A stretch of DNA of 64,000 nt from Endomychus coccineus (lineage: Eukaryota; Arthropoda; Insecta; Coleoptera; Endomychidae), in assembly GCA_958510875.1 (NCBI GenBank), contig OY294070.1, forward strand, positions 12,577,631 through 12,641,630, written 5' to 3'. Numbering within the stretch: the stretch's first letter is position 1; each line of letters begins with the position of its first letter. Both the position numbers and the translations under genes were made by a program. The notes under the pieces are model-generated. The model ran no database searches and was not told the origin of the DNA. It was given only the letters and a program-made list of their open reading frames with translations. This document shows, in pieces, positions 34,740 to 45,700 of this stretch.

Positions 34740-35290
34740 TTAAAGAAATGGCATTTTGTTGGTGTCTTTTACCAATAAAAAGGCTCCCTATGAATATTAC
34801 ATTGTCAAGCAATGTTTGCATACCACTGAAACCAAAAAATATAACGCTCAAGTATCTACTTTCGAACCAGATGTTTCATCAATTCGATTATGAAAATGTT
34901 AATATTTTAACTAAGGAAACCAATTATTATAAGAGATCTATTCTGGAGATGATTCACATAAAACGTGACTCCCAAGTCTGTAAATCATAGAGCATACATT
35001 CATTATCATTAAGTCACATTTATACTAATTTAATTAATTAAAACCCTTGCAAATTCCTATATGCGTCTTTATAATGTTAAAAGTATATTTTAGCTAGAAT
35101 GCTCAAATTGCAATATTTCTTTTTTCTATTACCTCATAAATCTTTAACATCTGGTTCGAAAGTGGGTACTTGAGCGTTGTGTTTTTTGGTTTCAGTCGTA
35201 TTCAAACAGTGGTTTGAAATGACTTCGAATTTCATAAGAAAAGTTCCAAGCAGTGGATTCTTGATTCATGTTCATATAGTTGGAAATTAC
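34740..35290 (+). mobile_element. Penelope-like element, end of endonuclease frame and 3' region
   Basis: The 80-residue frame 34748-34990 ends FDYENVNILTKETNYYKRSI, LEMIHIKRDSQVCKS, the usual end of a GIY-YIG domain protein in this class (E-M-I-H-I). Downstream sequence to 35290 repeats 11650-11930 closely. The RT is absent. The element is abruptly followed by an unrelated LINE fragment at about 35340. Confidence 0.7.
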
Positions 35291-35339
35291 ACAATCTTGT
35301 CTTAAGCAGTCGACACAGTTGCAATATCCGAGGGCCAAC

Positions 35340-36170
35340 CTGGAATGAGGCTTAGGATAGAGCACAATCAGCTATGAATAATATAAACAATTTGTTGGAT
35401 GCAAACAATTTGAAATTGAACAATTCCAAAACTAAATTTATAGCTTTCTCGTCAACGAAAGTAGAGCAGGCACCCATCTTGGAACCCTTTAAAATAAAAA
35501 ACTTCTCAGATCTAATTGATCAAACAGATTCTATAAAGTATTTGGGGATATTTTTTGACAAATATCTTAAATGGGGAAATCATATCGATCTTTATCAACA
35601 AAAAAAAAATTCGTATATGCATTTTATTCCCTCAGGAGCATGCTAAATAAGAAAAATCTATTGACTATAACAATCTAATTGTATCAATATTATCTTAAGA
35701 TGTGAATGTTTCGGGCTCTGCATATAATTACTCCTTGAAACCATAACAAATTATACATAATTATGTCATTAGAATCATTTTTTCAATCCCCGCAAGTACA
35801 AGCATTAAAAATATTTATACAAGAATCTACTAAATATCAAAAGTCTATATATGTTCTCATTAATCCAGTCAATACATAAACAAAATAATACTGCAAGAGT
35901 AAATCATCTCTACACAACTAGAGCCAAAAATACCAAAAATGTAATAAAACTGTTAGTCAGAGAAGAAAAAACTTTATTGGTATGAGATTGTACAATTCAC
36001 TACTTGTCAAATTATATATAATTGTGTTATTAAAACACAATTTAAAATTTAGACTAAATTACACATTGTACAAAATTACAATTTATTAAGCTCATTAGTC
36101 AAATAAATCCCGACATCATTTCACCATATTTTTGTATTTTTATAATTTGTATTCTATATTTTATCTTTCA
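35340..36170 (+). pseudogene. non-LTR retrotransposon RT C-terminal half
   Basis: The open part (35374-35646) reads MNNINNLLDANNLKLNNSKT, KFIAFSSTKVE, IKYLGIFFDKYLKWGNHI: the post-palm region with the L-N-x-S-K-T and K-Y-L-G motifs. Frameshifted continuation to about 36170 includes a QESTKYQKSIYVLI stretch and REEKTLLV, as in the C-terminus of such elements. The palm catalytic motifs are missing and the sequence is A/T-rich. Confidence 0.75.
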
Positions 36171-36329
36171 ACCTAAATTTTTTTTTACATAATATGAACA
36201 CCTACTATGATTGGAAACAAGACATATCTAAAAGGTCTTAGTATGGAATCAAATAAATGCTGGCACAACACGAGATTGTCTCCAGTGCCACACTTAAAAA
36301 TTCTAAATGTAATTTGAAAATAATTTGAA

Positions 36330-36510
36330 ATAAACTTTGAAATCTACAGCTGACGTTATTTGCACTATTAATCCCAAATAGTATTCAAATAGGTACATTT
36401 TGTTTTCTATTTTAGTTCACTCTGATGATGGCTACTTGGTAGCTGAAAGGTTCTGAGCACTTTAATAGCATTTTTAGAGGATAAGGGTTGTTATTTCGTA
36501 CGTTTTAGTG
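36330..36510 (+). mobile_element. Penelope-like 3' terminus with hammerhead-like motif
   Basis: ATCCCAAATAGTATTCAAAT, GGTACATTTTGTTTTCTA and TTTAGTTCACTCTGATGATG match 61300-61360 (+) and, inverted, 60150-60215. The terminus continues TTTTTAGAGGATAAGGGTTG. The end lies near 36500. Confidence 0.8.
36422..36452 (+). ncRNA. hammerhead-like motif
   Basis: CTGATGA (36422-36428), then T, GGCTAC-TTG-GTAGCT (a 6-bp stem with one G-U pair) and GAAA (36445-36448). This is the arrangement of conserved box, stem II and conserved box in a hammerhead ribozyme. Stem III and the cleavage site were not resolved. Confidence 0.45.
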
Positions 36511-37139
36511 ATGGGTATTTAACTTGATATATGTTTTGTCACACATTCACAGTCTAAATGCCGCCCTTTACAAATCTCTGATATGTCATCCCTGGTTGAA
36601 GACGACTTTCTTATAAACTCTTGTGAACGAAATCGTCAACTTTAAAAAGTTCAATATTGTAAAAATGACATCCGGTTGAAACGACGTACTCCTAACACAC
36701 ATTTCATTATGCAAGGGGAACCGAAACTAGTCTTGAAAGAGTTACCAGAGTGAACGGGGTAGAACAATCAGTTCTAATTTGTAACCCTTGTCGAAATATT
36801 ATTTTTCCATTCTCGAGAGGACATCGTCACGTGACCCCGGTAGTTACGGATAAGTAACATTGGGTTGAAAAGAGACGCCGATACAATGCAAGCAGCCTAC
36901 TGTCCGTTAAAGATTTTTTATTCACCCCTTTTCTTTTGATATTATGACTCATCAAATATAGGTCAATTTTAACCCCTTCATTTTTCTGTCATCATTCTTA
37001 ATAATCGGTCGTCGATTCAATCAACCGCAACAAATTTCATCCATGTTATTTCAAGTACCTTCCATATTTACAACAGGACGTTAACCAAATAATCAATAAC
37101 TCGAATAGAGTAAGTTAATTCGTCACAGTATCTATCAAT
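36511..37139. other. intron; no gene seen
   Basis: Unique-looking AT-rich sequence without motifs. Confidence 0.45.
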
Positions 37140-38870
37140 ATATTCATGCAGTATATCATTCTACGGCATATTTTTACAATAGTCTTTTCACAAGTTAAAG
37201 TTGAACAAATGGACAGTTAACAATTCACTATTTTTCGCAACAATTTAATTTTGTCACCGATATTTATAGATTTTCCAATAATATATTCGGTTATTAGTTC
37301 ATTGAATGATATGAAGTTCATTTTTATTTGTTTCCAACACTTCGTTTACTTCATGTTTGAGATTAATAAATATTTCTACTTCATATCACTGCATATATTT
37401 ACAATATTATCTCATGGAGCAAAGTTAATCTTCCTTTTACCTACACTTTTCCATTATCTATTCTCCATCAGAAAGATATACTTACCATAGATATATCAAA
37501 AACATCATACTTCGTTTATTGTCTTCATACATTAGGAGCTTATTTTCCAGGGAAATTACATTAATGCTTATTTTTACAATAATATGCCTCAAGTATCGGA
37601 AGTGTAGATCATTGTAGATTTTCCAATACCACGGTTTTACAATAAAGTGTCTCACATTAATGAATGAACCCCTTAAGACTATCTCTACTTGACCTTGGTC
37701 ATTAAATTTGCTCATAAACAATATGCAATTGCATATTTTTACAATAATATGCCTCACTTATCGATATAAGTGATTTGTTGATATTGTAATATTATAGTTT
37801 TACAATAAAGTGTCTCACATTAACGAATTGATTACTGAAGACGATATCTACTTGACCTTGTTAATTCAATTCGCTCCCAAACAATATGCAACAGCATATT
37901 TTCACGATAATATGTCTCACGTATCGAAAGTATAGATCATTGTAAATTTTTCAATATCATAGTCTTACAATAATGTGTCTCACATGAACGAATTGATAAC
38001 TGAAAACGGTCTCTACTTCATTTTAGTCACTCGATCCGCGTTCACAAACAATATTTCAATACACGTATATCATATCACTGCATATTTTTTCAATAATATG
38101 CCTCACGTATCGATATAAGTCATTCGTTGATATTTTAAAACCATAGTTTTACAATAAAGTGTCTCACATTAACGTTAACGAACTGATCACTGGAGACGAT
38201 CTCTACTTGACTGTGGTAATTCAATTCCCTCACAAGCAATCTGTAACTGCATATTTTCACGATAATATGTCTCACGTATCGAAAGTATACAGCATTGTGA
38301 ATGTTTCAATACCACAGTTTTACAATAAAGTGTCTCACATTAACGAATCGATCACGGAAGACGATCTCTACTTGACTATGGTAATTCAATTCGCTCACAA
38401 GCAATCTGTAACTGCATATTTTCACAATAATATGTCACACGTATCGAAAGTATACAGCATTGTAAATGTTTCAATACCATATTTACAATAAAGTGTCTCA
38501 CATTAACGAATCGATCACTGAAGACGATCTCTATTTCACCGTAGTAATTCAACTCGCACACAAACAATATGTAACTGCCAATTTTTACGATAATAAGTCT
38601 CACTTATCGAAAGCATAGATCTTTGTAAATGTTTCAATACCATAGTTTTACAATAAAGTGTCTCACATTAACAAATCGATCACTGTTAACCGTGTTAATT
38701 CAATTCGCTCACAATCAATATGTAACTCCATATTTTGACGACAATATGTCTCACATATCGAAAGTATAGATCTTTGTAAATGTTTCAATACCATAGTTTT
38801 ACAATAAACTGTCTCACGTTAACGAATTCTGACTATACGCCAAAGCACGCCTTATCAAAACCATAATTCT
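37140..38870 (+). repeat. ~165-bp satellite array
   Basis: AATAAAGTGTCTCACATTAA recurs near 37641, 37804, 37969, 38153, 38324, 38488, 38652 and 38813 (spacing 161-184). Each unit also contains CATATTTTCACGATAATATG, GTATCGAAAGTATA and a CACTGAAGACGATCTCTACT block. The units before 37600 are strongly diverged. An open frame at 38159-38491 repeats the same peptide twice and is a by-product. Confidence 0.9.
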
Positions 38871-39059
38871 ATAATGCTGGGCATTTTTACAAAAATATGT
38901 AAGCTGAAAGAGAAAATGTTCACAAATATAGAATAATATAGATTAAACTGTTTATCAATTTATAGGAAGATCATTGATAAGAAAAGTATTACTATTATTG
39001 AAGTGGAAAGATAATGTGGCTTAGCATAATTAAGGGGAGTACTTTTAGACTGTTGTTCC

Positions 39060-39345
39060 TACAAATAAAGAGTTAATTTAACAATACAAACATTCCTCAG
39101 TTTCCAAAGTAGAATTGATCATCAACCAGATTATTTCAAATGATTGTTGTAGTCGTATTTGCAAAATCCTGTTGATTCTAACATCTAGGGGTCCTCAAAT
39201 TATATGTGTATATTTTGAAAGTGATCAGCAAATTTTGTTTCGACTCCTTGTGTTCAAATGATCTACCAGTTTGACCAAAATATACTGCATTACATTCTTG
39301 ACAGGCAACGTCATACTTTCGATTTTAAAGTTATTGTGATCCAGT
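39060..39345 (-). pseudogene. Penelope-like GIY-YIG endonuclease fragment, minus strand
   Basis: Read from 39317 downward: YDVACQECNAVYFGQTGRSF then EHKES. The Y-x2-A/C-C-x2-C...Y-F/I-G-Q-T-G-R block is the core of the GIY-YIG domain (the YIG half, here YFG). Frame breaks follow, with tail sequence to about 39060. This is the only copy in the window that keeps the YIG segment. Confidence 0.78.
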
Positions 39346-40871
39346 CTTTTTTAGATGAGGGTTAATTTTATTTATTGCATATTTGACTGATTCTATTATT
39401 CAGTGCAGTATTGAAACCTATAATCTAATTAAAAATTCGATTTTTCCTCAGTGTTCGCGTTAATTCCATATATTATGTAGAAGTTAATAAGACAGAGTGT
39501 AGAATAAAGATGGTATTTTCATCGTTTAGCTACGGTCTAGCTACTCCAATTTGTAACGCAGACCAATATCTCTAAGTAACATCCTACTAAGAAATATTAA
39601 AGAAACGTCGGTGGCCAATTTCAGTCACATCCGCTGACCACGCAGCGGTGGTTGTAGGGGTGTTTCCCGCTCTTGTGGCTCCCCCTATAGCAGTTTTTTT
39701 ATAAAGGAAATGGGCGTGTAACGAATCGCGTGCGTGAAAAAATTACAAATAAAAAATGTGCCTCATTTGTCGGAAATTCGTAGGGTGGAGTCGCTAATAT
39801 AAAGAACAAATAACCAGAAAGATGCGTCTCGATAATATTTATAACGTAGATAAAGTAGAGGGAACGGAGCGCGAGTGTGCGAAAACTTCTTCATTCTTTA
39901 TTCTAGCAAATTATATGAATCCGAAGATGTAACGATGGTCGGTAATTATAGAGGAAGTTGTTTATTCTATACATTTCGCTGTGGAAAATGACCAATTAGA
40001 TGGCATATTTCCACCCAATAATAACTTAGCTTCCTTGATAGTTGAAGTTAATATGGTTTTATCTCACAATCAAACAACTGCTTCTTTATGTGGAAGTATC
40101 GCTGAAATCCTGATGATCACTGGATGTAAGATTTTTGTTTTCAATTCGAATGATTCCTCTTCAAATGAATCCAATCCCTTTAGATCCCTCCTATCTTCAA
40201 AAGCTTCGTTCTGAATATCTTTGATTAGGCTCGACGGATTGGATTTCTCCAAAACCAAATGGTCTATTTTGGTGATTTGAATTCCTCAAAATGGATAGAT
40301 AATGGTTACAGTAAGCCATCGCACGAATAGATTGATAAAAAGTTTGTCTCAATGTCGTCTGTCCACAGGAAATATTGTCACAATCTCTTTTTCGGCTTTC
40401 TGTTGAGCACAAATCAGTTCCATTTTTACCTCATCTTTTTTTTTCTTTACCTCACAATTAAAAATTGGTACTACCAGTTTCGAGGTCTATAAATGCACCT
40501 CATCCTCAGGTATATACAGTGTGTGCAATTTGAAACTGCAATACCCTCTTATTTTGGACAGCACCGATTTTCAAAAACAAAAATTTTAAGATATAGTGCT
40601 CGACGAGCACTATTCAAAGATGTAGACAAATAGGAAATATTGATATTTTCAAGGCCTACTATAGTCTCCTGAATGGGTCTAAATTTTGAGAACGACCGTT
40701 ACGCATTTTTTTTTTCGATAAAATGAGTAGCATATTCGATTCTGGCATATCTCGAACACCTATACACTAAGTTTCAGCGCAATATCTCATTCAGGGTGTT
40801 AGTTATACAATAACAAATTTCCAAATATATGCATTCTTGACAAATCTTGTATGAAAGTCTATGGATTTTAC
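39346..40871. other. intron; repeat-free island and an unknown element around the hAT insertion
   Basis: 39590-39960 has high CpG content, a CCGCTGACCACGCAGCGGTG hairpin and no repeat matches here; it may be conserved DNA. From 40507 (CAGTGTGTGCAATTTGAAAC) the sequence looks like the edge of another transposon, into which the hAT element at 40872 inserted. Frames at 39981-40412 show no domain. Confidence 0.4.
40864..40871 (+). repeat. 8-bp target-site duplication, left
   Basis: GATTTTAC, repeated exactly at 42733-42740. Confidence 0.93.
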
Positions 40872-42732
40872 CAGTGGAGGCTCCTCGAAGGAGGCTAAGG
40901 AGGCTCAGCCTCCTCACCAATTTATTTTAATGATCATTCTCCATTTTATTTCCTGTTTCTCTGATAATTTTTAAAATTTTACAATTAATTCCCCGTTCTC
41001 AGTAGTTATTTTTAATCTGGCAACAGTGCCCTGAGGCTACACTCTATATATCTCAAACGCTGAGCATGTGTTGTTCAACGCAGTTGCCGTTTTTCCGACC
41101 AGTCCGAACGCCAACTGGGTAAATCAGCGAAAACGGCAACACCCTCTGGAGGCTAGCCTGCGGCAGCCGCTAGCAATCTATGACATACGAGACGTGCGTT
41201 CTGCCGACTGCTGAGTAGGTCAGTCAGTGCTTGTTTGTTTATGTGTTGACAATCCAAGTAAGGTTAGATTGTTGTCTGTTGTAAATTTAAAATGAGGGTT
41301 AGTGAGATAGTTGCTGCCTTTTAGAAAATCCATTTAGTGAATTAACATATGATAAAAGTGTTTCTTTTTTTAAACGGCCTTTACCGGATTTGAAAGGATT
41401 AGTGATGTCAGGTAACTATCAAAATCGATCATTGTTAATACTAATAGTAGTATTGACAAGACGAAGTTTAAAAAAAATCATTGATTTCCCTGTAATGCTC
41501 CAACTCGATGGAATTTTACATCACGTGCAGTATTTACCATCCATAAAAATAAAGACAAATTAATTGAAACATTTGATTTTGTATTAAACAGTGATGACTT
41601 TCCAACAGATCAGGTTTCATTAAATGCTGCTGTTGGTTTAAAATCTTATTTAGAAAATGAAGGATTTTTGTTTTTTCTTGATAATTTTAAATTAATATTT
41701 GAACAAACTGATCTTATTTTTCAAATTTCACAACATAAATTCAAGAGATCGTTTGAAACATCTCATTGGAAAAATTTCAAGTTTCCGTAATACAGAATTT
41801 CATTTTGATATTTTATTTGAAAATTTTTCAACTGATGAGGCTCTTCCCGCAAAAAGGAGGAAAACATATAATTTGGTAGACAAGAAACTACATTAAGTAT
41901 AAACAACTTTTTTATGAAATTTTAGATACTATTAAAGGTCAAATTGAGATTCGATTTTCCGATTTACATGAATTGAAGTTTTTTGACTTGACGAATAGAA
42001 GATTTTTCGAATCTTTTTCAAAAGAGTTCCCCAATACACTTTAAGATAACTTAGTTCTAAAATATAAATTTTTTGATAAAATAGCACGGCACAATGAATT
42101 ATGCGTTATATACTCGGATAAAGATATTTTAGGCCAGTATGACAGTCACGCCGATATGATAAAATATATGATAGACAATGATTTGCAACAAGTTTTATCC
42201 AGTTTTATAAACTACTTTGTTTGACAGTCACCATTTCTGTCACGTCGGCATCGGTGGAGAGATCATTTTCTACTCTCAAACGAATTAAAACTTACATGCC
42301 AAATACAATGGGCCAAAATCGTTTATACAATGTTAGTTTAATATCTATTGAAGAAGATTTAATAAACCACTTAAAACAAAATGATACATTTTTTGATAAT
42401 ATTATTGACCATTTTTCGCAAACTAAAGACCGTAGAATTCCGTTAATATATAAAAAAAATAATAAAATTAATAAAAAAAAACAAAATATGAAAAATTCCA
42501 AAAAAAAGAAAAAATATTAAAAATCCAAAATTAAAAGACAAAAAACGAACAAAAAAATTTTTTGCCAAGAGAAACTCTATACCTCCACGTTGGTTCTCGC
42601 CGGGGGTAATTTTGTCACTGAAGTAGCTGGTACGGTCGCTGTGCAAAGGTTAAAAGGCTGTGAATAGAGTATATTTTTACAAAAACGTTTTATGTCCAGC
42701 CTCCTCTCTCAAAAATTCACGAGCCGCCACTG
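40872..42732 (+). mobile_element. hAT-family DNA transposon, copy 1, defective
   Basis: The 1861-bp element starts CAGTGGAGGCTCCTCGAAGG and ends, read inward, CAGTGGCGGCTCGTGAA, flanked by an exact 8-bp duplication. Its interior holds broken transposase blocks and a C-terminal dimerisation region. A second, inverted copy with a different internal deletion is at 50819-52390. The left subterminal GAAGGAGGCTAAGGAGGCT repeat is shared by both copies. 8-bp duplications and CAG-type ends place it in hAT. Confidence 0.95.
41490..42520 (+). pseudogene. hAT transposase remnant (central part and dimerisation domain)
   Basis: Blocks in order: CNAPTRWNFTSRAVF (the R-W motif of hAT transposases), DQVSLNAAVGLKSYL, LIFEQTDLIFQISQHKFK, then after frame changes VTISVTSASVERSFSTLKRI, KTYMPNTMGQNRLYNVSLIS, the hAT C-terminal dimerisation motif. 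Several stops and frameshifts separate them, and the tail becomes poly-lysine-rich. The protein resembles the ZMYM/DUF4371-related hAT transposases. It is non-functional here. Confidence 0.85.
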
Positions 42733-42740
42733 GATTTTAC
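42733..42740 (+). repeat. 8-bp target-site duplication, right
   Basis: GATTTTAC, identical to 40864-40871. Confidence 0.93.
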
Positions 42741-42954
42741 AGAAGATGTGGTGTTACAATTGAATGTAAAAACACTTCGCATACTCAAGTACGAAGTTTC
42801 ATTGTGGTAACCGTTAGTGGATGATGTATCTACTTAAAAAAACATCAAAAAATCAAAAGTTGGAAAATTATAAACAAAATTTCATTTCAAAACAATGGAC
42901 AACAAATGGAAGAACAATTTCCTCAAATATAGGTATTTACAATGTGTCTATAGT

Positions 42955-43966
42955 CGCGGAAACGAAGCACTGAAGTTCGAAAAATTTGAACAGTAAGACG
43001 GATTTGAATGCGTTTTTTTCCATTCGATTCGTTAGAGCTTCAGGAAACTTCGTGACCCAAATTGATTTATAAGAAATTAAAAATATGCAATTTGCATAAA
43101 TAATATGCATTTTATAATTGCATTTTAAATTGACCGTAAATACTAAATTCACAATTCGGTTAATAGTGATGAAAATGATTCCAAACTCGTTACTCGGGGG
43201 GTTTTTGGGGTCGCTGAACATGAATATCGCGACAGAATTGGTCTCCGAGGTACCTGGTGCCCACGATGAACCGTATCCTCGTTGTCCCCATAAATTGATG
43301 TTATTGTTACATATGATTTTTCCTGAAACTTTGTACATGCTTGTAAATTATGCACTCAAATGTTGTACAAAATGTGTCAATGCTGGTGACCAGTCTTACA
43401 AAATGTATCTACTGAAGCTTATTTCTTTTTGAATTTGGCGCTTTTAATACAGTTGGTAGCAGTGATACGATACATGAGGATGCGGTTCTGTGGTGTCTTG
43501 CGAGGGGAAGACACAATGTAAACTGTTCGTGAGGGGCTGCATGTTAGAAGTACTTCATCTTCTTCTGTGTGTGCGTACACTATATGAATACCGTGCACGT
43601 GTATTTTCTTTACGGGGACAACGAGGATACCATTCACTCTGGGCACCAGGTACCTCGGAGGCCAATTCTGTCTCGATATTCGTGTTCAGCACCCTCAAAA
43701 ACCCGTGAGTTACAAGTTTGGAATCAGTTTCATCACTAATTAACCGAATTGTGAATTTAGTATTTACGTTCAATTCAAAATGCAATTATAAGATGCATAT
43801 TATTTATGCAAATTGCATATTTTCAATTTCTTATGTATCAATTTAGGTCACAAAGTTTCCTGAAGCTCTAACGAATCGAATGCACAAAACCGCATTCAAA
43901 TCCGTCTTACTGTTCAAATTAATCGAACTTTGGCCGGTTTTAGTGCTTCGTTTTCGCGCGACCACT
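42955..43966. repeat. long inverted-repeat element, locus 2
   Basis: Arms of about 340 bp (42955-43296 and 43611-43966) are reverse complements at roughly 85 percent by eye, around a 315-bp loop. Landmarks on opposite strands include AACTTCGTGACC/GGTCACAAAGTT, ATGCAATTTGCATAAATAAT, TTCACAATTCGGTTAAT, and at the inner ends GGTACCTGGTGCCCA/TGGGCACCAGGTACC. The inner part of each arm has the shared core (CTCGGGGGGTTTTT, GGGGTCGCTGAACATGAAT at 43193-43227; inverted 43674-43709). Open frames inside (FLGSLNMN, WAPGTSE) are mirrored by the arms and are not evidence of a gene. Confidence 0.9.
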
Positions 43967-44028
43967 AGTCGAAGAAATATACGAAAACATCTTGAAAAAA
44001 AAATTCTAGTCGCCGGAATTGAATAAAT

Positions 44029-44640
44029 GAGGCGTAATCGACGTGGAATTACGTCTAAAAAAAAGTCTACTAGTAATCGTTTGGGGGTGTGGCTCACTCG
44101 CACTGCTTCATTCAAAAATACATGTAAAAGATGCATTTTCCAAAAGGTATTCTTTCAATTTGTGGAAACTAGAACAATAATCAGTAAAATCAGCCCAATT
44201 TCTCTTCTCGGGGGGTTTTTGGGGTCGCTGAATACGAATTCGATGTCCAAAAAATCCTACGGTGCACCTGGTGCCTCTTCTTCGAGGATTAATTTAAAAA
44301 ATGCACGGATTGCTTCTGATTTCGTTACGTGGAGGTTTTTCGGCTCGCTCAACATGAATTTGATGTCTATATGCGTATAATTATTGCTGAATTATGGATT
44401 AAATTGGAAAATTTTTTGGACACCGAATTTGTATTTAGCGACCCCAAAAACCCCCGTGAAGACAAATTGGGCTGATTTTATTGATTAATATTGTGGTTTT
44501 CACAAATTGAAAAAATACCTTTTGGAAAATGCATCCTTTACATGCATTTTTGAGTGCAGCAATGCAAGTAAGCCACACCCTCAAACGCTTACTAGTAGAC
44601 TTTTTTTTAGACATAATTCCACGTCGATTGACGTCTCATT
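44029..44640. repeat. long inverted-repeat element, locus 3
   Basis: Arms of about 235 bp (44029-44259 and 44404-44640) match across GACGTGGAATTACGTCTAAA, GTCTACTAGTAA, GTTTGGGGGTGTGGCT and CCAAAAGGTATT, around a 144-bp loop. The core GGGGGGTTTTTGGGGTCGCT (44207-44245) recurs inverted at 44424-44460. It starts only about 60 bp after locus 2, and its right end touches the transposase fragment at 44643. Confidence 0.9.
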
Positions 44641-44642
44641 CA

Positions 44643-44897
44643 TTAAGTTCCGTTTACTAGAATCTTTTTTACAGATTTCGGCGATTTCTCGTCTATATTT
44701 CCTCGACGCTCTATACATGTTTCATAACGCCGTCTCAAATTTTGGCGAGTCTTCTTCATTTGGTCTGGTGTTATTTCCCTACACTTTTGCTCGATTCTCT
44801 GTTTCAATTCATTCAAGTTTTGTGGTCTGGCGTGATAAGCATTTTCTTTCAAATGTTCCCTCAGAAAGAAATCTAGTAGAGTCAAAAATAAAAAGCT
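44643..44897 (-). pseudogene. mariner-like (IS630-type) transposase C-terminal fragment
   Basis: The minus-strand frame reads SFLFLTLLDFFLREHLKENA, YHARPQNLNELKQRIEQK, CREITPDQMKKTRQNLRRRY, ETCIERRGNID. The L-D-F-F-L-x-x-x-L-K motif carries the third catalytic Asp (here TLLDFF), and the following LKQRIEQ...RRRYETCIE block is the usual C-terminus of insect mariner-like transposases of the QQDGATAHTA type. The rest of the enzyme is missing. Its end abuts palindrome locus 3. Confidence 0.78.
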
Positions 44898-45089
44898 CAA
44901 TGCATAAATTCAGTTATCAACATAGTGTATTTCCTACCTTAACTTGTATATATTCCTCATCCTATGGGCATCTGTACCGAACGGGTACGAAACATTTTGC
45001 ATAAATTTTTGAATATGAGAAAGCTATGTGCCGCATTTGCTCTCTGTTGACAATAAGCACGATCGTGTGGCAACTTCAAAGGTAAGTTT

Positions 45090-45700
45090 GGCGATGTTCA
45101 ACGCTCGCGATCAAAAGTTATTCTTGCCAGTTTCGTAACCGTGGACGAAACATGGATCCATCACAACACCAGAGACCAAAGAACAGTCGAAACAGTGAAC
45201 TTGTCTTGACGAATCTAAGCCGAAAACGGCGATAGTAGGTTTTTCGGCTAACAAAGTCATGGCGACAGCATTTTGGGAAGCAATCGTCCATATCGATTAC
45301 CTTGAAAAGGGCGTATATTATGCAGAGCTGTTGGATCGATTCGACGCCGATTTGAAGCAAAAGCGGCCGCATGTGGCAAAGAAAAAAGTGCTCTTCCACT
45401 AGGGCAACGTACCGGCGCACTCAGTCGCAATGGCAAAATTGCATGAATTGCGCTACGAGTTGGTTCGTCACCCAGCATATTCTCCAGATTTGGCTCCATG
45501 CAAGTTTTACCTATTTCCAAACTTGAAAAAACGACTCTGCGGAAAGAGATTTGGCTCCAACGATGAGGTCATCGCCTAAACAAACGCCTATTTTGAAGGA
45601 TTGCCAAAATCGTATTATTTTGAAGGGATCGAAAAGTTAGAAAAACGTTGAACGAAGTCTATCAAGCTGCAAGGAGGTTATGTTGAGAAATAAAATAAGT
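45090..45700 (+). pseudogene. mariner transposase, catalytic residues lost
   Basis: Blocks in order: FVTVDETWIHHNTRDQRT (first Asp kept), YYAELLDRFDADLKQKRP, HVAKKKVLFH then a stop where the second catalytic Asp block should be (H-stop-G-N in place of H-x-D-N), AMAKLHELRYELVRHP, AYSPDLAPCKFYLF (Lys in place of the third Asp). The spacing is about two residues short of the mariner DD34D interval. A frameshift lies between the first and second blocks. The N-terminal DNA-binding half is absent. Confidence 0.88.

Noticed and set aside
38159..38491. 110-residue frame with an internally repeated peptide
   Set aside because: It is a by-product of the ~165-bp satellite; other units have stops in this frame.
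26740..38870. Regularly spaced repeats that might suggest a CRISPR array
   Set aside because: Units are 104-165 bp with no alternation of short repeats and unique spacers, there are no cas genes, and the context is a spliced eukaryotic gene. They are satellites.
43118..44380. Frames with FLGSLN- and WAPGTSE-type peptides repeated on both strands
   Set aside because: The peptides recur because the DNA is palindromic (loci 2 and 3). The repeats are at DNA level and frames are not maintained between copies.
44507..45004. 165-residue + frame
   Set aside because: It is antisense to a clear mariner-like transposase C-terminus on the minus strand at 44643-44897.
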